This document shows positions 1-8,503 of a DNA stretch of 64,000 bases, piece after piece (positions within the stretch are counted from its first letter, which is position 1; each line of letters begins with the position of its first letter). The position numbers and the translations under genes are program-made. The DNA lies in assembly GCF_031846275.1 (NCBI RefSeq), contig NZ_JAVRIB010000015.1, forward strand, positions 1 through 64,000, in the 5' to 3' direction. This DNA is from Spectribacter hydrogenoxidans. GTDB lineage: Bacteria > Pseudomonadota > Gammaproteobacteria > Nevskiales > Salinisphaeraceae. Under the pieces are notes generated by a model. The model saw only the letters and a list, made by a program, of their open reading frames with translations, did not search any database and was not told the origin of the DNA.

Positions 1-2238
1 CTGGGGCGGGATGCGGCGGAGACTCTCCTGCTACTGGTGGCGCAGGCGGAGGTACTAGCGAAAGCTTTTGATGCGGTGGTGGCGAATCCTCCATATATGG
101 GAGGCAAAGGCATGAATGCCGACATCAAAGCTTGGGCGAAAAAGGCTTTCCCGGCTAGCAAGGCGGATTTATTCGCTATGTTTATTGAGCGAGGTTTTGG
201 TTGGTGTAAGTCCTCTGGACAAATCAGCATGGTGACCATGCATAGTTGGATGTTCTTGCCGCGATTTGAACAAATTCGGACTGAGATTATTGAAAGAAAA
301 TTGATTTTTTCGATGGCTCATTTGGGAGCGAGGGCGTTCTCAGAAATATCCGGAGAGGTTGTAAAAGCCACTGCTTTCACTGTCCTGAATAGTGGGGCGC
401 CGTCATACAAGCCTGTTTTTCTGCGTCTAACAGAAGGCAGTGAAACTGAGAAAGATGCTGCACTTAAATCTGGATCAATGAGATTTGAAAATAAGTCTCA
501 GGCCGATTTAATTAAAATTCCAGGAAGCCCGATAGCCTATTGGCTGCCGGGTAGCATAGTAAAAATGTACGAGGATGGTGCGTTGCTTGGGGACTTGCTT
601 CACGCAGCAGCAGGACTGCAGACAGGGAACAATGATAGATTCTTGCGTTATTGGTTCGAGATTGATCAACGCAAGGTTGCCTATCATGTTCAGTCTCAGG
701 ATCATGCAGAACAAACTCAACGCAAGTGGTTCCCATGTAATAAAGGCGGGGGATTTAGGAAATGGTCTGGAAATAAGGATTATTTAGTAAATTGGGAGCG
801 TCGGGGATTGGATATCCATAAGTACAATAATGTCGATTTGCATTTCTGCGGCTCGCCGGTTCGGGCTAAGGAAAGATATTTCAATGAGTCAATAAGCTGG
901 TCGGACATTGCATCAGGGCAGCCTGCCTTTCGGTATTTCGAACAAGGTTTCATTCCTGAAGCCAAAGGCATGTCCGCTTTTAATAAAGCGGGTGCTTTTT
1001 CTCTTCATTTCATTTTGGGTTTTTGTAATACGCCAATTGTTCGAGAGCTGGCGCCAGCTCTAAATCCAACAATGAGTTTTCAGGTTGGTAATTTTGAGAG
1101 TCTGCCGTTGCTGCTAAGTAAATCACAAAGCATTGCTCGAAGAATCGAGAAAAATGTTCGTGAACTAATCAAAATATCGGAAGATGACTGGGATATGTAT
1201 GAAAGGTCATGGAACTTCAATGCACATCCGTTGATTTCGAACCCCCAAGCCGGAGGGGGTGGGATTCAACATAATTTCGGTGGTTGGATTACTCGGGTTG
1301 AAGAACACGCCGCTCGGGCACAGGCGCTGGAGGAAGATAACAACTCGGCGTTCATTGAGTGTTTTGGTCTTTCAAATGATCTCTCTTATGCGGTAGACAA
1401 AAGTGAAATCACTCTTACGTCGAATCTAGATTATCGCTACCGTTCAGAACCTGATTGCGAGGTCAAAATGACCTTTGCCAGAAAAGATGCTTCTGTTGAG
1501 CTTGTTTCCTTTTCTGTTGGCTGTATGATGGGCCGCTACAGCCTAGACTCCCCCGGCCTGATCTACGCCCACGCCGGCAACGAGGGCTTCGACCCCAGTC
1601 GCTACACCACCTTCCCGGCCGACGACGACGGCATCGTCCCCATCACCGACGAAGCCTGGTTCGACGACGACGGCGCCAACCGCATCCGCGAATTCGTCCG
1701 CGTCGTCTGGGGCGAGGAGACGGAGGCCGAAAACATGGCCTGGCTCGCCGAATCCTTGGGGCAAAAAGCCAGCGAATCCGCCGACGACACCATCCGTCGC
1801 TACCTCAGCCGCGACCTCTACAAAGACCACCTGCAAACCTACAAAAAGCGGCCCATCTACTGGCTGTTCAGCTCCGGCAAACACAAAGCCTTCGAAGCCC
1901 TCGTGTACCTGCACCGCTACAACGCCGGCACACTCTCCCGTATGCGCATGGAATACGTCGTCCCCCTCCAGTCCCGCATGCAATCCCGCATCGACAGCCT
2001 CGAACAAGACATCCACGCCGCCACCTCCAGTGCCGAAACCAAACGCCTGCAAAAACAACGCGACAAACTCACCAAACAACTCGACGAACTCCGCCGCTAC
2101 GACGAAAACCTCCGCCACTACGCCGACCAACGCATCACCCTCGACCTCGACGATGGCGTGAAGGTCAACTACGGCAAGTTCGGGGATCTGCTGGCGGAAG
2201 TGAAGGCGGTTACGGGGAAGAGCGCTCGATCGCGATGA
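1..2238 (+). CDS. pglX: BREX type 1 adenine-specific DNA methyltransferase PglX, 5'-truncated by the window edge
   Basis: PglX is the N6-adenine methyltransferase of BREX phage defence. It marks self DNA at a short asymmetric site and takes part in restriction. The frame is open from base 1, so the N-terminal part lies outside the window. The catalytic NPPY motif is at bases 85-96, followed by a long target-recognition region and a C-terminal part with a coiled-coil-like stretch (QQLDELRRYDENLRHY near bases 2080-2120). About 745 residues are visible of a family that is usually near 1200. Base composition changes sharply near base 1540: the first part is AT-rich, while the tail is very GC-rich with C-ending codons, which suggests a mosaic gene with an exchanged recognition domain. 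pglZ and brxL downstream support the assignment. Confidence 0.9.
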   Translation: MGRDAAETLLLLVAQAEVLAKAFDAVVANPPYMGGKGMNADIKAWAKKAFPASKADLFAMFIERGFGWCKSSGQISMVTMHSWMFLPRFEQIRTEIIERKLIFSMAHLGARAFSEISGEVVKATAFTVLNSGAPSYKPVFLRLTEGSETEKDAALKSGSMRFENKSQADLIKIPGSPIAYWLPGSIVKMYEDGALLGDLLHAAAGLQTGNNDRFLRYWFEIDQRKVAYHVQSQDHAEQTQRKWFPCNKGGGFRKWSGNKDYLVNWERRGLDIHKYNNVDLHFCGSPVRAKERYFNESISWSDIASGQPAFRYFEQGFIPEAKGMSAFNKAGAFSLHFILGFCNTPIVRELAPALNPTMSFQVGNFESLPLLLSKSQSIARRIEKNVRELIKISEDDWDMYERSWNFNAHPLISNPQAGGGGIQHNFGGWITRVEEHAARAQALEEDNNSAFIECFGLSNDLSYAVDKSEITLTSNLDYRYRSEPDCEVKMTFARKDASVELVSFSVGCMMGRYSLDSPGLIYAHAGNEGFDPSRYTTFPADDDGIVPITDEAWFDDDGANRIREFVRVVWGEETEAENMAWLAESLGQKASESADDTIRRYLSRDLYKDHLQTYKKRPIYWLFSSGKHKAFEALVYLHRYNAGTLSRMRMEYVVPLQSRMQSRIDSLEQDIHAATSSAETKRLQKQRDKLTKQLDELRRYDENLRHYADQRITLDLDDGVKVNYGKFGDLLAEVKAVTGKSARSR

Positions 2239-2290
2239 AAACGCTTGCCGCACTCGCGACGCCCCGTATGACACTGCTGGGGAATATGCC

Positions 2291-4117
2291 ATGCGCCTAA
2301 AAGCTATCACTTTGGAGAATTTTCGCGCCTACGCTGAGCCTCGCCGTCTGGCGTTCGATGATGTGACCACCATCATCGGCCGTAACGATGTTGGTAAATC
2401 AACTGTGCTCGAAGCACTGGAGATTTTCTTCAACAGTGATGTTGTGAAGATGGAGTCGTCGGATGCGAGCGTCAGAACCGATTCGTCGGTAGCCGTTATC
2501 ACCGCCGAATTTGACCAATTGCCGCACGAGCTCACTCTGGATTCAGGAGCACCGACGACGCTTGCGGGCGAATACCTGCTGAGTCAGGCGGGGACACTTG
2601 TGATTCGCAAGGACTTCGACTGCAGCAAGTCCAAGCCGAGTGAGGACGCATTCATTGTCGCCAATCACCCGCGCGTCGAGGGGCTCAATAATCTGCTGGA
2701 GCTCAAGGAGAAGGATTTGCAGGAGCTGGTCAAACTGCGCGTCCCGGACGGGCCGTTGAAGGGAAACCCTGCGATGCGGCATGCGTTATGGAGCTCGGTT
2801 GAAGATCTGGAGCTTGGCGAAGTGGGGATTCCAATCTCGAAGCCGAAGGAGGATAGCAAGCGCATCTGGGAGCAGGTTGAGCGGCATTTGCCGATATTCG
2901 CTCTGTTTCAGAGCGACCGGCCTAGCAAAGATTCTGACGGTGAAGTACAGACGCCAATGAAGGCGGCCATTGCTTCGGCTATCGCGGAGGTCAAGGCTGA
3001 AATCGAAACCATCCAGCACAAAGTCCAGGAGCGCGCGGAGGAGATTGCCGATCTGACACACAAGGCACTGCAATCCATTGACTCGAACCTCGCGCAGTCG
3101 CTGTCGCCGCGTTTCACGCCGCCGACCCCGGCCAAGTGGAACGGGCTGTTCAGCATGGGTATGGAAACTGACGAGAACATCCCACTGAACAAGCGGGGCA
3201 GTGGCGTGCGGCGGCTGATCCTGGTGAGTTTCTTCAAGGCGGAAGCCGAGCGCAAGATGGCGACTTCGTCCAGAGCACAAATCATCTACGGGGTGGAGGA
3301 GCCTGAAACATCTCAGCACCCGACTAATCAGCGGATTCTGATCGATGCGTTCAAGACTTTGGCTGCCGAGGATGGCTGTCAGGTAATCCTGACGACGCAC
3401 AGCCCGGGGCTTGCGAGCGAATTGCCGGCTGACAGCGTGCGGTTTCTTCATGGCCAGCCGTTTCAAACGCCTGACATCGGGTCAGGTGCAGCTGTCTTTG
3501 GTAATGTTGCAGAGACGCTCGGCTTGTTGCCAGACAGTCGGGTGAAAGTTCTGGTGTGCGTAGAGGGCCCAACGGACGTCGCGGCGCTGCAGGGGTTGAG
3601 CCGAGCGTTCCATCAAGAGGATCCGACGATCCCAGACTTGTCGACGGATACACGCTGCGCGTTCGTCGTGGCTGGGGGTTCGACACTCAAGCACTGGGTG
3701 ACTGAGCACTACTTGAAGGGTTTGGGTCGTCCCGAGGTCCACATCTACGACAGTGACGTTGGAAAGTATCAGGCCGCTGTCGATGAGGTGAATGCACGTA
3801 CTGACGACCTGAATTCCTGGGCGACTTTGACCCGGAAGCACGAAATCGAATGCTACCTGCACAGCGATGCGGTGGAAGACGAATTCGGGTTCGGCATCGA
3901 CGTTGTCGATCATCCAGATGACCAGAGCCCCGCGCCGCCAAAGGCATTCGGCCTTGCGTTTGCTCGACACCGAGGATTGGACAACCCGATGGGCGATTCC
4001 AAGTCCAAGCAGAAGCTCAGCTTCGCGTTTGCGAGGATGACGGCAACCCGCATTCGGGAACGCGATCCGGATGGCGAAGTCGAGCTATGGTTTCGCGAAA
4101 TTGGGCGACGTCTCTGA
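2291..4117 (+). CDS. OLD-family/PARIS-like AAA ATPase fused to a TOPRIM nuclease domain
   Basis: This 608-aa protein starts with an SMC/ABC-type ATPase domain: Walker A GRNDVGKST at residues 30-38, a central coiled-coil region (about 230-260), a Walker B-like YGVEEPE near residue 335 and an H-loop-like ILTTHSP. A TOPRIM-like domain follows, with VEGPTDVAAL near residue 424 and an acidic YDSDV near 486. This order is that of OLD (overcoming lysogenization defect) endonucleases and of fused AriAB-like PARIS proteins. It lies between pglX and pglZ, the position where some enterobacterial BREX islands carry PARIS. It is probably an embedded abortive-infection or nuclease module rather than a core BREX protein. 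Whether it belongs to OLD class 1/2 or PARIS is not settled by inspection. Confidence 0.75.
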   Translation: MRLKAITLENFRAYAEPRRLAFDDVTTIIGRNDVGKSTVLEALEIFFNSDVVKMESSDASVRTDSSVAVITAEFDQLPHELTLDSGAPTTLAGEYLLSQAGTLVIRKDFDCSKSKPSEDAFIVANHPRVEGLNNLLELKEKDLQELVKLRVPDGPLKGNPAMRHALWSSVEDLELGEVGIPISKPKEDSKRIWEQVERHLPIFALFQSDRPSKDSDGEVQTPMKAAIASAIAEVKAEIETIQHKVQERAEEIADLTHKALQSIDSNLAQSLSPRFTPPTPAKWNGLFSMGMETDENIPLNKRGSGVRRLILVSFFKAEAERKMATSSRAQIIYGVEEPETSQHPTNQRILIDAFKTLAAEDGCQVILTTHSPGLASELPADSVRFLHGQPFQTPDIGSGAAVFGNVAETLGLLPDSRVKVLVCVEGPTDVAALQGLSRAFHQEDPTIPDLSTDTRCAFVVAGGSTLKHWVTEHYLKGLGRPEVHIYDSDVGKYQAAVDEVNARTDDLNSWATLTRKHEIECYLHSDAVEDEFGFGIDVVDHPDDQSPAPPKAFGLAFARHRGLDNPMGDSKSKQKLSFAFARMTATRIRERDPDGEVELWFREIGRRL

Positions 4118-4129
4118 TCAAGGGTTTAC

Positions 4130-4954
4130 ATGCGCGCACACGAGGGTAATATTGCTACCTCTATGACGCGCATTTCAAACCTAATAGCTGAGCTCCCGCA
4201 AGGAGCCGTCGTCGGGAACGCCTGGCTGGAACAGCGCAGCGTCAGCCGCGATCTTGCCAAGCACTACGTGCGTTCGGGCTGGCTCCAGCGAGTGGGCGTG
4301 GGGGGCTATGCGGCGAGCAGAGGAAAGCCGACTTGGCAGGGGGCTATCTGGGGCCTGCAGCAGGTCAAAGCGCCCGTATGGCCGGGCGGCATCACAGCTC
4401 TTGCTATGCAGGGCTATAGTCAGAACGTCGGATTCGGTGCGGGGGGATATGGAAGCGGAAGCTTTGGCAGGGGACCACAGGTAACTCTCTTCTCGGAACC
4501 AAAATTTCAGCTTCCTGCCTGGTTCAAGCGACGGGACTGGGGCCCGGAGGTCTCACTGCACCGAGCAAGCCCCTTTGTTGAAGATGTTAGTGATGTCGCT
4601 TGGCAAATGGTGGACTGGCAAGACCAGCAATTGAAGGTGTCTTGCCCCGAACAGGCTGCTATCGAACTCGCGAGTCTAGTCAGGGATGAGCACAGTTTTG
4701 AGCAGTTGCAGCACGCGATGGAATCACTGCTGACGCTGCGTCCCAAGCGCATGAACCGATTGCTGGCGGCATGCCGCTCGGTCAAGGCTAGTCGCCTCGT
4801 TCTTTTGCTGGGCGAGTACTACAAACATCCCTGGACCGAGCGCCTGGATCGAGATCAGCTCAACCTGGGGAGTGGCAAACGCCAGCTGTGGGCTGGGGGC
4901 GCTATGCACCCGCAATACGGCATCACGGTCAGCCGGAGCTTGCTCCATGGCTAG
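4130..4954 (+). CDS. AbiEi-like type IV antitoxin / transcriptional regulator
   Basis: This 274-aa protein has the layout of AbiEi antitoxins. An N-terminal winged-helix segment (residues about 12-70, including NAWLEQRSVSRDLAKHYVRS) is followed by a C-terminal domain that in this family neutralises the cognate nucleotidyltransferase. The start at 4130 is preceded by an AAGGG ribosome site; the internal ATG at 4163 has none. The 3' end overlaps the toxin gene by 8 bp, as expected for a translationally coupled pair. AbiE is a bacteriostatic type IV toxin-antitoxin system that gives abortive infection. Here it sits inside the BREX operon, in the same orientation and only 12 bp after the ATPase gene. 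Confidence 0.75.
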   Translation: MRAHEGNIATSMTRISNLIAELPQGAVVGNAWLEQRSVSRDLAKHYVRSGWLQRVGVGGYAASRGKPTWQGAIWGLQQVKAPVWPGGITALAMQGYSQNVGFGAGGYGSGSFGRGPQVTLFSEPKFQLPAWFKRRDWGPEVSLHRASPFVEDVSDVAWQMVDWQDQQLKVSCPEQAAIELASLVRDEHSFEQLQHAMESLLTLRPKRMNRLLAACRSVKASRLVLLLGEYYKHPWTERLDRDQLNLGSGKRQLWAGGAMHPQYGITVSRSLLHG

Positions 4955-5876
4955 ACCGATCTACGAAGCACAGGTTCGGTTGCTGGTTTCCACGTTGCCG
5001 CTGGTGGCGGAAGAGCCATGCTTCGCCTTGAAAGGCGGTACAGCAATCAATCTGTTCGTTCGTGACCTTCCTCGGCTCTCGGTGGATATCGACCTCACGT
5101 ATCTGCCGCTGGAAGAACGCGGGGTGGCATTGCCCAATGCTCGGGCTGCACTGCAAAGAATTGGCCGGCGCGTTGCTGAGGCGACCGGTGCTCGCGTAGA
5201 CCTGATGGAGAACCGTGGCGAGGGTTTGCTGCTTTACGTCGAGCGCGCGAAGGCGCGCATCAAGGTTGAGGTCAATCCGGTGCTTCGCGGCTGTTTGAAG
5301 CCGCCGAAGTCCATGGATATTAGGGATCTCGCGGAGGACGAGTTCGGATTTGCCCGCATGCCTGTACTCGATCTGGCCGACCTCTACGGCGGCAAGATCT
5401 GCGCGGCTCTGGATCGCCAGCATCCGCGCGACCTGTTTGATGTGAAGCTCTTGCTGGATGAAGATGGGCCAACCCGCGACGTGATCGAGGGCTTTCTCGT
5501 CTATCTGATCAGCCATCGTCGCCCCATTCGGGAATTGCTGGCCCCAAGACTGGCCGACATCCGCGAGACTTTCATCAATCAATTCCAGGGAATGACGCGC
5601 GAGCCTGTGCAGGTTGAGGAACTCGAGCATGCGCGTGAGGAATTGCTGGCACGGCTGCGTGAAATGCTGACCCCGGCTGACTGTGCCTTCCTGCTGAGCG
5701 TAAAGCGCGGGGAGCCGGACTGGTCGCATCTGCCGTATCCGCATGTTCAGGAATTGCCAGGTGTTCGCTGGAAGCTACAGAACATCGGGAAGATGAAGCC
5801 TGATGCTCGGCAGCGCGATCTCGCGGCGCTCGAGGAAGTGCTCGCTACGCACTACAACTATGGAGGGAAGGAATGA
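4947..5876 (+). CDS. AbiEii-like nucleotidyltransferase toxin
   Basis: This 309-aa protein has the signature of AbiEii/DUF1814 nucleotidyltransferases. GGTAINLF near residue 30 and R-x-SVDIDL near residue 46 give the G-S/T-x10-D-x-D-type metal-binding core. Further conserved positions include the K in YGGKICAALDRQHPRDLFD near residues 145-165, a hallmark of the family. The ATG at 4947 is chosen because it gives the conserved N-terminus MARPIYEAQVRLL and overlaps the antitoxin stop. The family transfers nucleotides to RNA targets and arrests growth. Its end overlaps the pglZ start by 4 bp, so it is fully integrated in the BREX operon. Confidence 0.8.
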   Translation: MARPIYEAQVRLLVSTLPLVAEEPCFALKGGTAINLFVRDLPRLSVDIDLTYLPLEERGVALPNARAALQRIGRRVAEATGARVDLMENRGEGLLLYVERAKARIKVEVNPVLRGCLKPPKSMDIRDLAEDEFGFARMPVLDLADLYGGKICAALDRQHPRDLFDVKLLLDEDGPTRDVIEGFLVYLISHRRPIRELLAPRLADIRETFINQFQGMTREPVQVEELEHAREELLARLREMLTPADCAFLLSVKRGEPDWSHLPYPHVQELPGVRWKLQNIGKMKPDARQRDLAALEEVLATHYNYGGKE

Positions 5877-8503
5877 GCGCGAGTGCCGTGCCAGATCGCA
5901 TCACAGCCGGCCTGAGCAAGTTGCTGGCTGATGGGCATCGGGTGATCTGGTGGTCTGATCCTGAAGCGGAGTTTCTTGATGCAGTGGGTGAGCTGACACT
6001 GGACGGTGCTGAGTTCATCGCTTTGCAGGATAGCGCCGCACTGGCCATCAAACGCCGCATCGAACTGGATGAGGACGATCCCGCCATCGTGCTTTACGAA
6101 AGCCAACCCGCGCCCGACCCAGATGATGACTGGCTGTTGGACGTGCGCCTGTATGCCGCACCGTTCGCGGCGGACGCCACGTCCATGCTGCAGCAGGATC
6201 TTGGCCTGCGCAGCGCGGGCGTGCGCGATCATCTGAAGTCACGCGCGCGCTTTTTCGCCAGCAAGGAACGCACGGCAAGGCTGGCGGCCAAGATCCAGCC
6301 TGACGATCACGCCCGCGACATCGATGCGAAGATCTGGGCGGTGCTGGCGCGCAGCCCCTCTGCCGATGCCTTCACGCTGCTGATGGATTTGCTCTGCGAC
6401 GTGGCGGCGCTGGAGGTCGGCACGCCGGCAGATGAGTCGCCTCTGTGGCGCGAATTGGGCAAATACGGTCTGGAGGACTTCGCCTGGCGGCTGATCGAAA
6501 CGCAATTCGGTTATCGCGATAAAGCGCCGTCTCTGGCTCGGCTGGTCCTGCGCTTGTTCGTGACCGATCTTGCACAGGGCTTGCACGCGGAATTGCCGCC
6601 GGGGTTGGCGAAGTTGGTTTTGCCCGATGCGCGCATGTCTTCGGTGGCCGTGTTCCTGTCCCAATGGCGTGATTCTTCGACCCGTCAGGAGATGTACGAC
6701 CGTCTGTCCGCGCGTGTGGCGGACGAGTTGCAGGTCAGGACGCACCTGAGTGGGCTGGCGCCTGATGACGTAGGCATTTGTGCCACCTTCGTGGAGCTCG
6801 AGCGGATCGTTGCCAATGGGTTGCGTGATCTATTGCTGGATAACCACGCTGCAGGCGTTGCCGCCGACATTCGCCGCATTGCGACGGGTCGGATGGAAGG
6901 GTTCTGGGCCAATACCCGCTGTCTTGATACCGCGGTTGGCAAGCGATCAACATGGCGTAGCTATTATCTGGCGCTTCTGGCAGCAACGGATCTATTCGCA
7001 GCGATCGATGCCCATGCCCGGCAGTTCACTTACGCCGGCGCCGACGAAGCCTATCGGGCATACACCGATACCCTGTTCGAGATCGACCAACTGTATCGGC
7101 AATTTCACGAGGCAGCGGATAAGGTTTCCAGCCGTTATCCGGATGCGATGGCGCCGCTGGATGAACAGGTCGAAGCCCGGTATCTGAATGGCTATCTGTC
7201 CAAGCTCGCTGCCCACTGGGATGGCCATCTGAAAGCAGGCTTGCTCGACACCTGGAAGATCACCGGCATCGACAACCAGCAGGGCTTCTATAGCCGTGTC
7301 ATCGCGCCTTACGTGAAAGGCGGCGATGAGCGCCGGATGTTCGTGATCATCAGCGATGCCCTGCGCTACGAGGTAGCTGAAGAGCTCAAGACGCAGATCA
7401 ATGGCCGCGAGCGTGTGGAAGCCAAGCTCTCAAGCCAACTCGGTGTGCTGCCGAGCTACACCAAGCTGGGCATGGCTAGTCTCCTGCCGCACCAGCACTT
7501 GAGTTACACCGACAAGGGCACAGTGCAGGCGGATGGCTGTTCGACAGATGGACTGGAGAACCGCAGCAAGATTCTTGACGGCGTCAAAGGCGTGGCGCTC
7601 AAAGGCGAAACGCTGGCCAACATGGGCAAGCAAGACTTGCGTGACCTGGTGCGGCCGTATCGGGTGGTATACATCTACCACAACACCATCGATGCGATGG
7701 GCGATTCTGCGAGCACCGAATCACATACCTGGACGGCCTGCCGACAGGCCATCAATGAACTGGCTGATCTGGTCGGGCGACTGGTAAACAACGCCAATGC
7801 CACGGCCATCACAATCACCGCCGATCATGGCTTCCTGTTCCGCGAGACGCCACTGGAAACAGTCGACAAAAGTGCCATGGGCCCAAAGCCTGCCGGCACG
7901 ATTCTGGCCAAGAAGCGGTACTTGATCGGCAATGATCTTGATGATACCGAGTACGCGCATCATGGCCGTACAGCGGTGACAGCTGATACGGATTGCGACA
8001 CCGAGTTCTGGCTGCCGCAGGGTGCCGGACGCTTCCACTTTGTGGGCGGTGCGCGTTTCGTGCACGGCGGCGCCACGTTGCAGGAGGTGGTTGTGCCGGT
8101 GATTGAGATTCGTCAAAAGTACGGCAAGTCAGCTGAATCGACGCGGGTGAGCAAAGTAAGCGTGAATGTGCTTGGACACCAGCATCGTGTCACCACCAAT
8201 CGGCATGTCTTCACCTTGCTGCAGACCGAAGCTGTCAGCGAGCGGGTGCTGGCCTGCTCGGTGAATGTGGCGTTGGTCAACCAGGACGGTGAGCCGGTTT
8301 CTTCTGTGGCGTTGGTGCGAATGGACAGCGACGAGACCGATATGAACCAGCGACAGACCAAGGTGCCGCTCAGTCTGCTCGCACAAGCCGTGCACAAGGG
8401 TGATCAGCATTACCTCACCCTGAGTGACGCCGAGACCGAGGTGGAACTCCAGCGCATTCCGGTGCGCATCGATTTGGCGATAGAAAATGACTTTGATTTC
8501 TGA
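5873..8503 (+). CDS. pglZ: BREX type 1 protein PglZ (alkaline-phosphatase superfamily)
   Basis: This 876-aa protein is PglZ type A, the signature protein of BREX. It belongs to the alkaline phosphatase superfamily and is required for host methylation and phage restriction. Metal-binding motifs are visible at VIISDALRYEV (D near residue 495) and TITADHGFLF (D651, H652). The N-terminal half is helical and resembles the family's non-catalytic part. The C-terminal 120 residues form the usual small beta-rich domain. Length fits the family (about 850 aa). The start overlaps the upstream toxin gene by 4 bp and the end overlaps brxL by 17 bp, so translation is likely coupled along the operon. Confidence 0.95.
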   Translation: MSASAVPDRITAGLSKLLADGHRVIWWSDPEAEFLDAVGELTLDGAEFIALQDSAALAIKRRIELDEDDPAIVLYESQPAPDPDDDWLLDVRLYAAPFAADATSMLQQDLGLRSAGVRDHLKSRARFFASKERTARLAAKIQPDDHARDIDAKIWAVLARSPSADAFTLLMDLLCDVAALEVGTPADESPLWRELGKYGLEDFAWRLIETQFGYRDKAPSLARLVLRLFVTDLAQGLHAELPPGLAKLVLPDARMSSVAVFLSQWRDSSTRQEMYDRLSARVADELQVRTHLSGLAPDDVGICATFVELERIVANGLRDLLLDNHAAGVAADIRRIATGRMEGFWANTRCLDTAVGKRSTWRSYYLALLAATDLFAAIDAHARQFTYAGADEAYRAYTDTLFEIDQLYRQFHEAADKVSSRYPDAMAPLDEQVEARYLNGYLSKLAAHWDGHLKAGLLDTWKITGIDNQQGFYSRVIAPYVKGGDERRMFVIISDALRYEVAEELKTQINGRERVEAKLSSQLGVLPSYTKLGMASLLPHQHLSYTDKGTVQADGCSTDGLENRSKILDGVKGVALKGETLANMGKQDLRDLVRPYRVVYIYHNTIDAMGDSASTESHTWTACRQAINELADLVGRLVNNANATAITITADHGFLFRETPLETVDKSAMGPKPAGTILAKKRYLIGNDLDDTEYAHHGRTAVTADTDCDTEFWLPQGAGRFHFVGGARFVHGGATLQEVVVPVIEIRQKYGKSAESTRVSKVSVNVLGHQHRVTTNRHVFTLLQTEAVSERVLACSVNVALVNQDGEPVSSVALVRMDSDETDMNQRQTKVPLSLLAQAVHKGDQHYLTLSDAETEVELQRIPVRIDLAIENDFDF

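Noticed and set aside
1543..2310. Minus-strand frame of about 255 codons opposite the 3' part of pglX
   Set aside because: It is Val/Gly/Ala-rich and follows the C-ending codons of pglX on the other strand; a shadow of strong GC3 bias.
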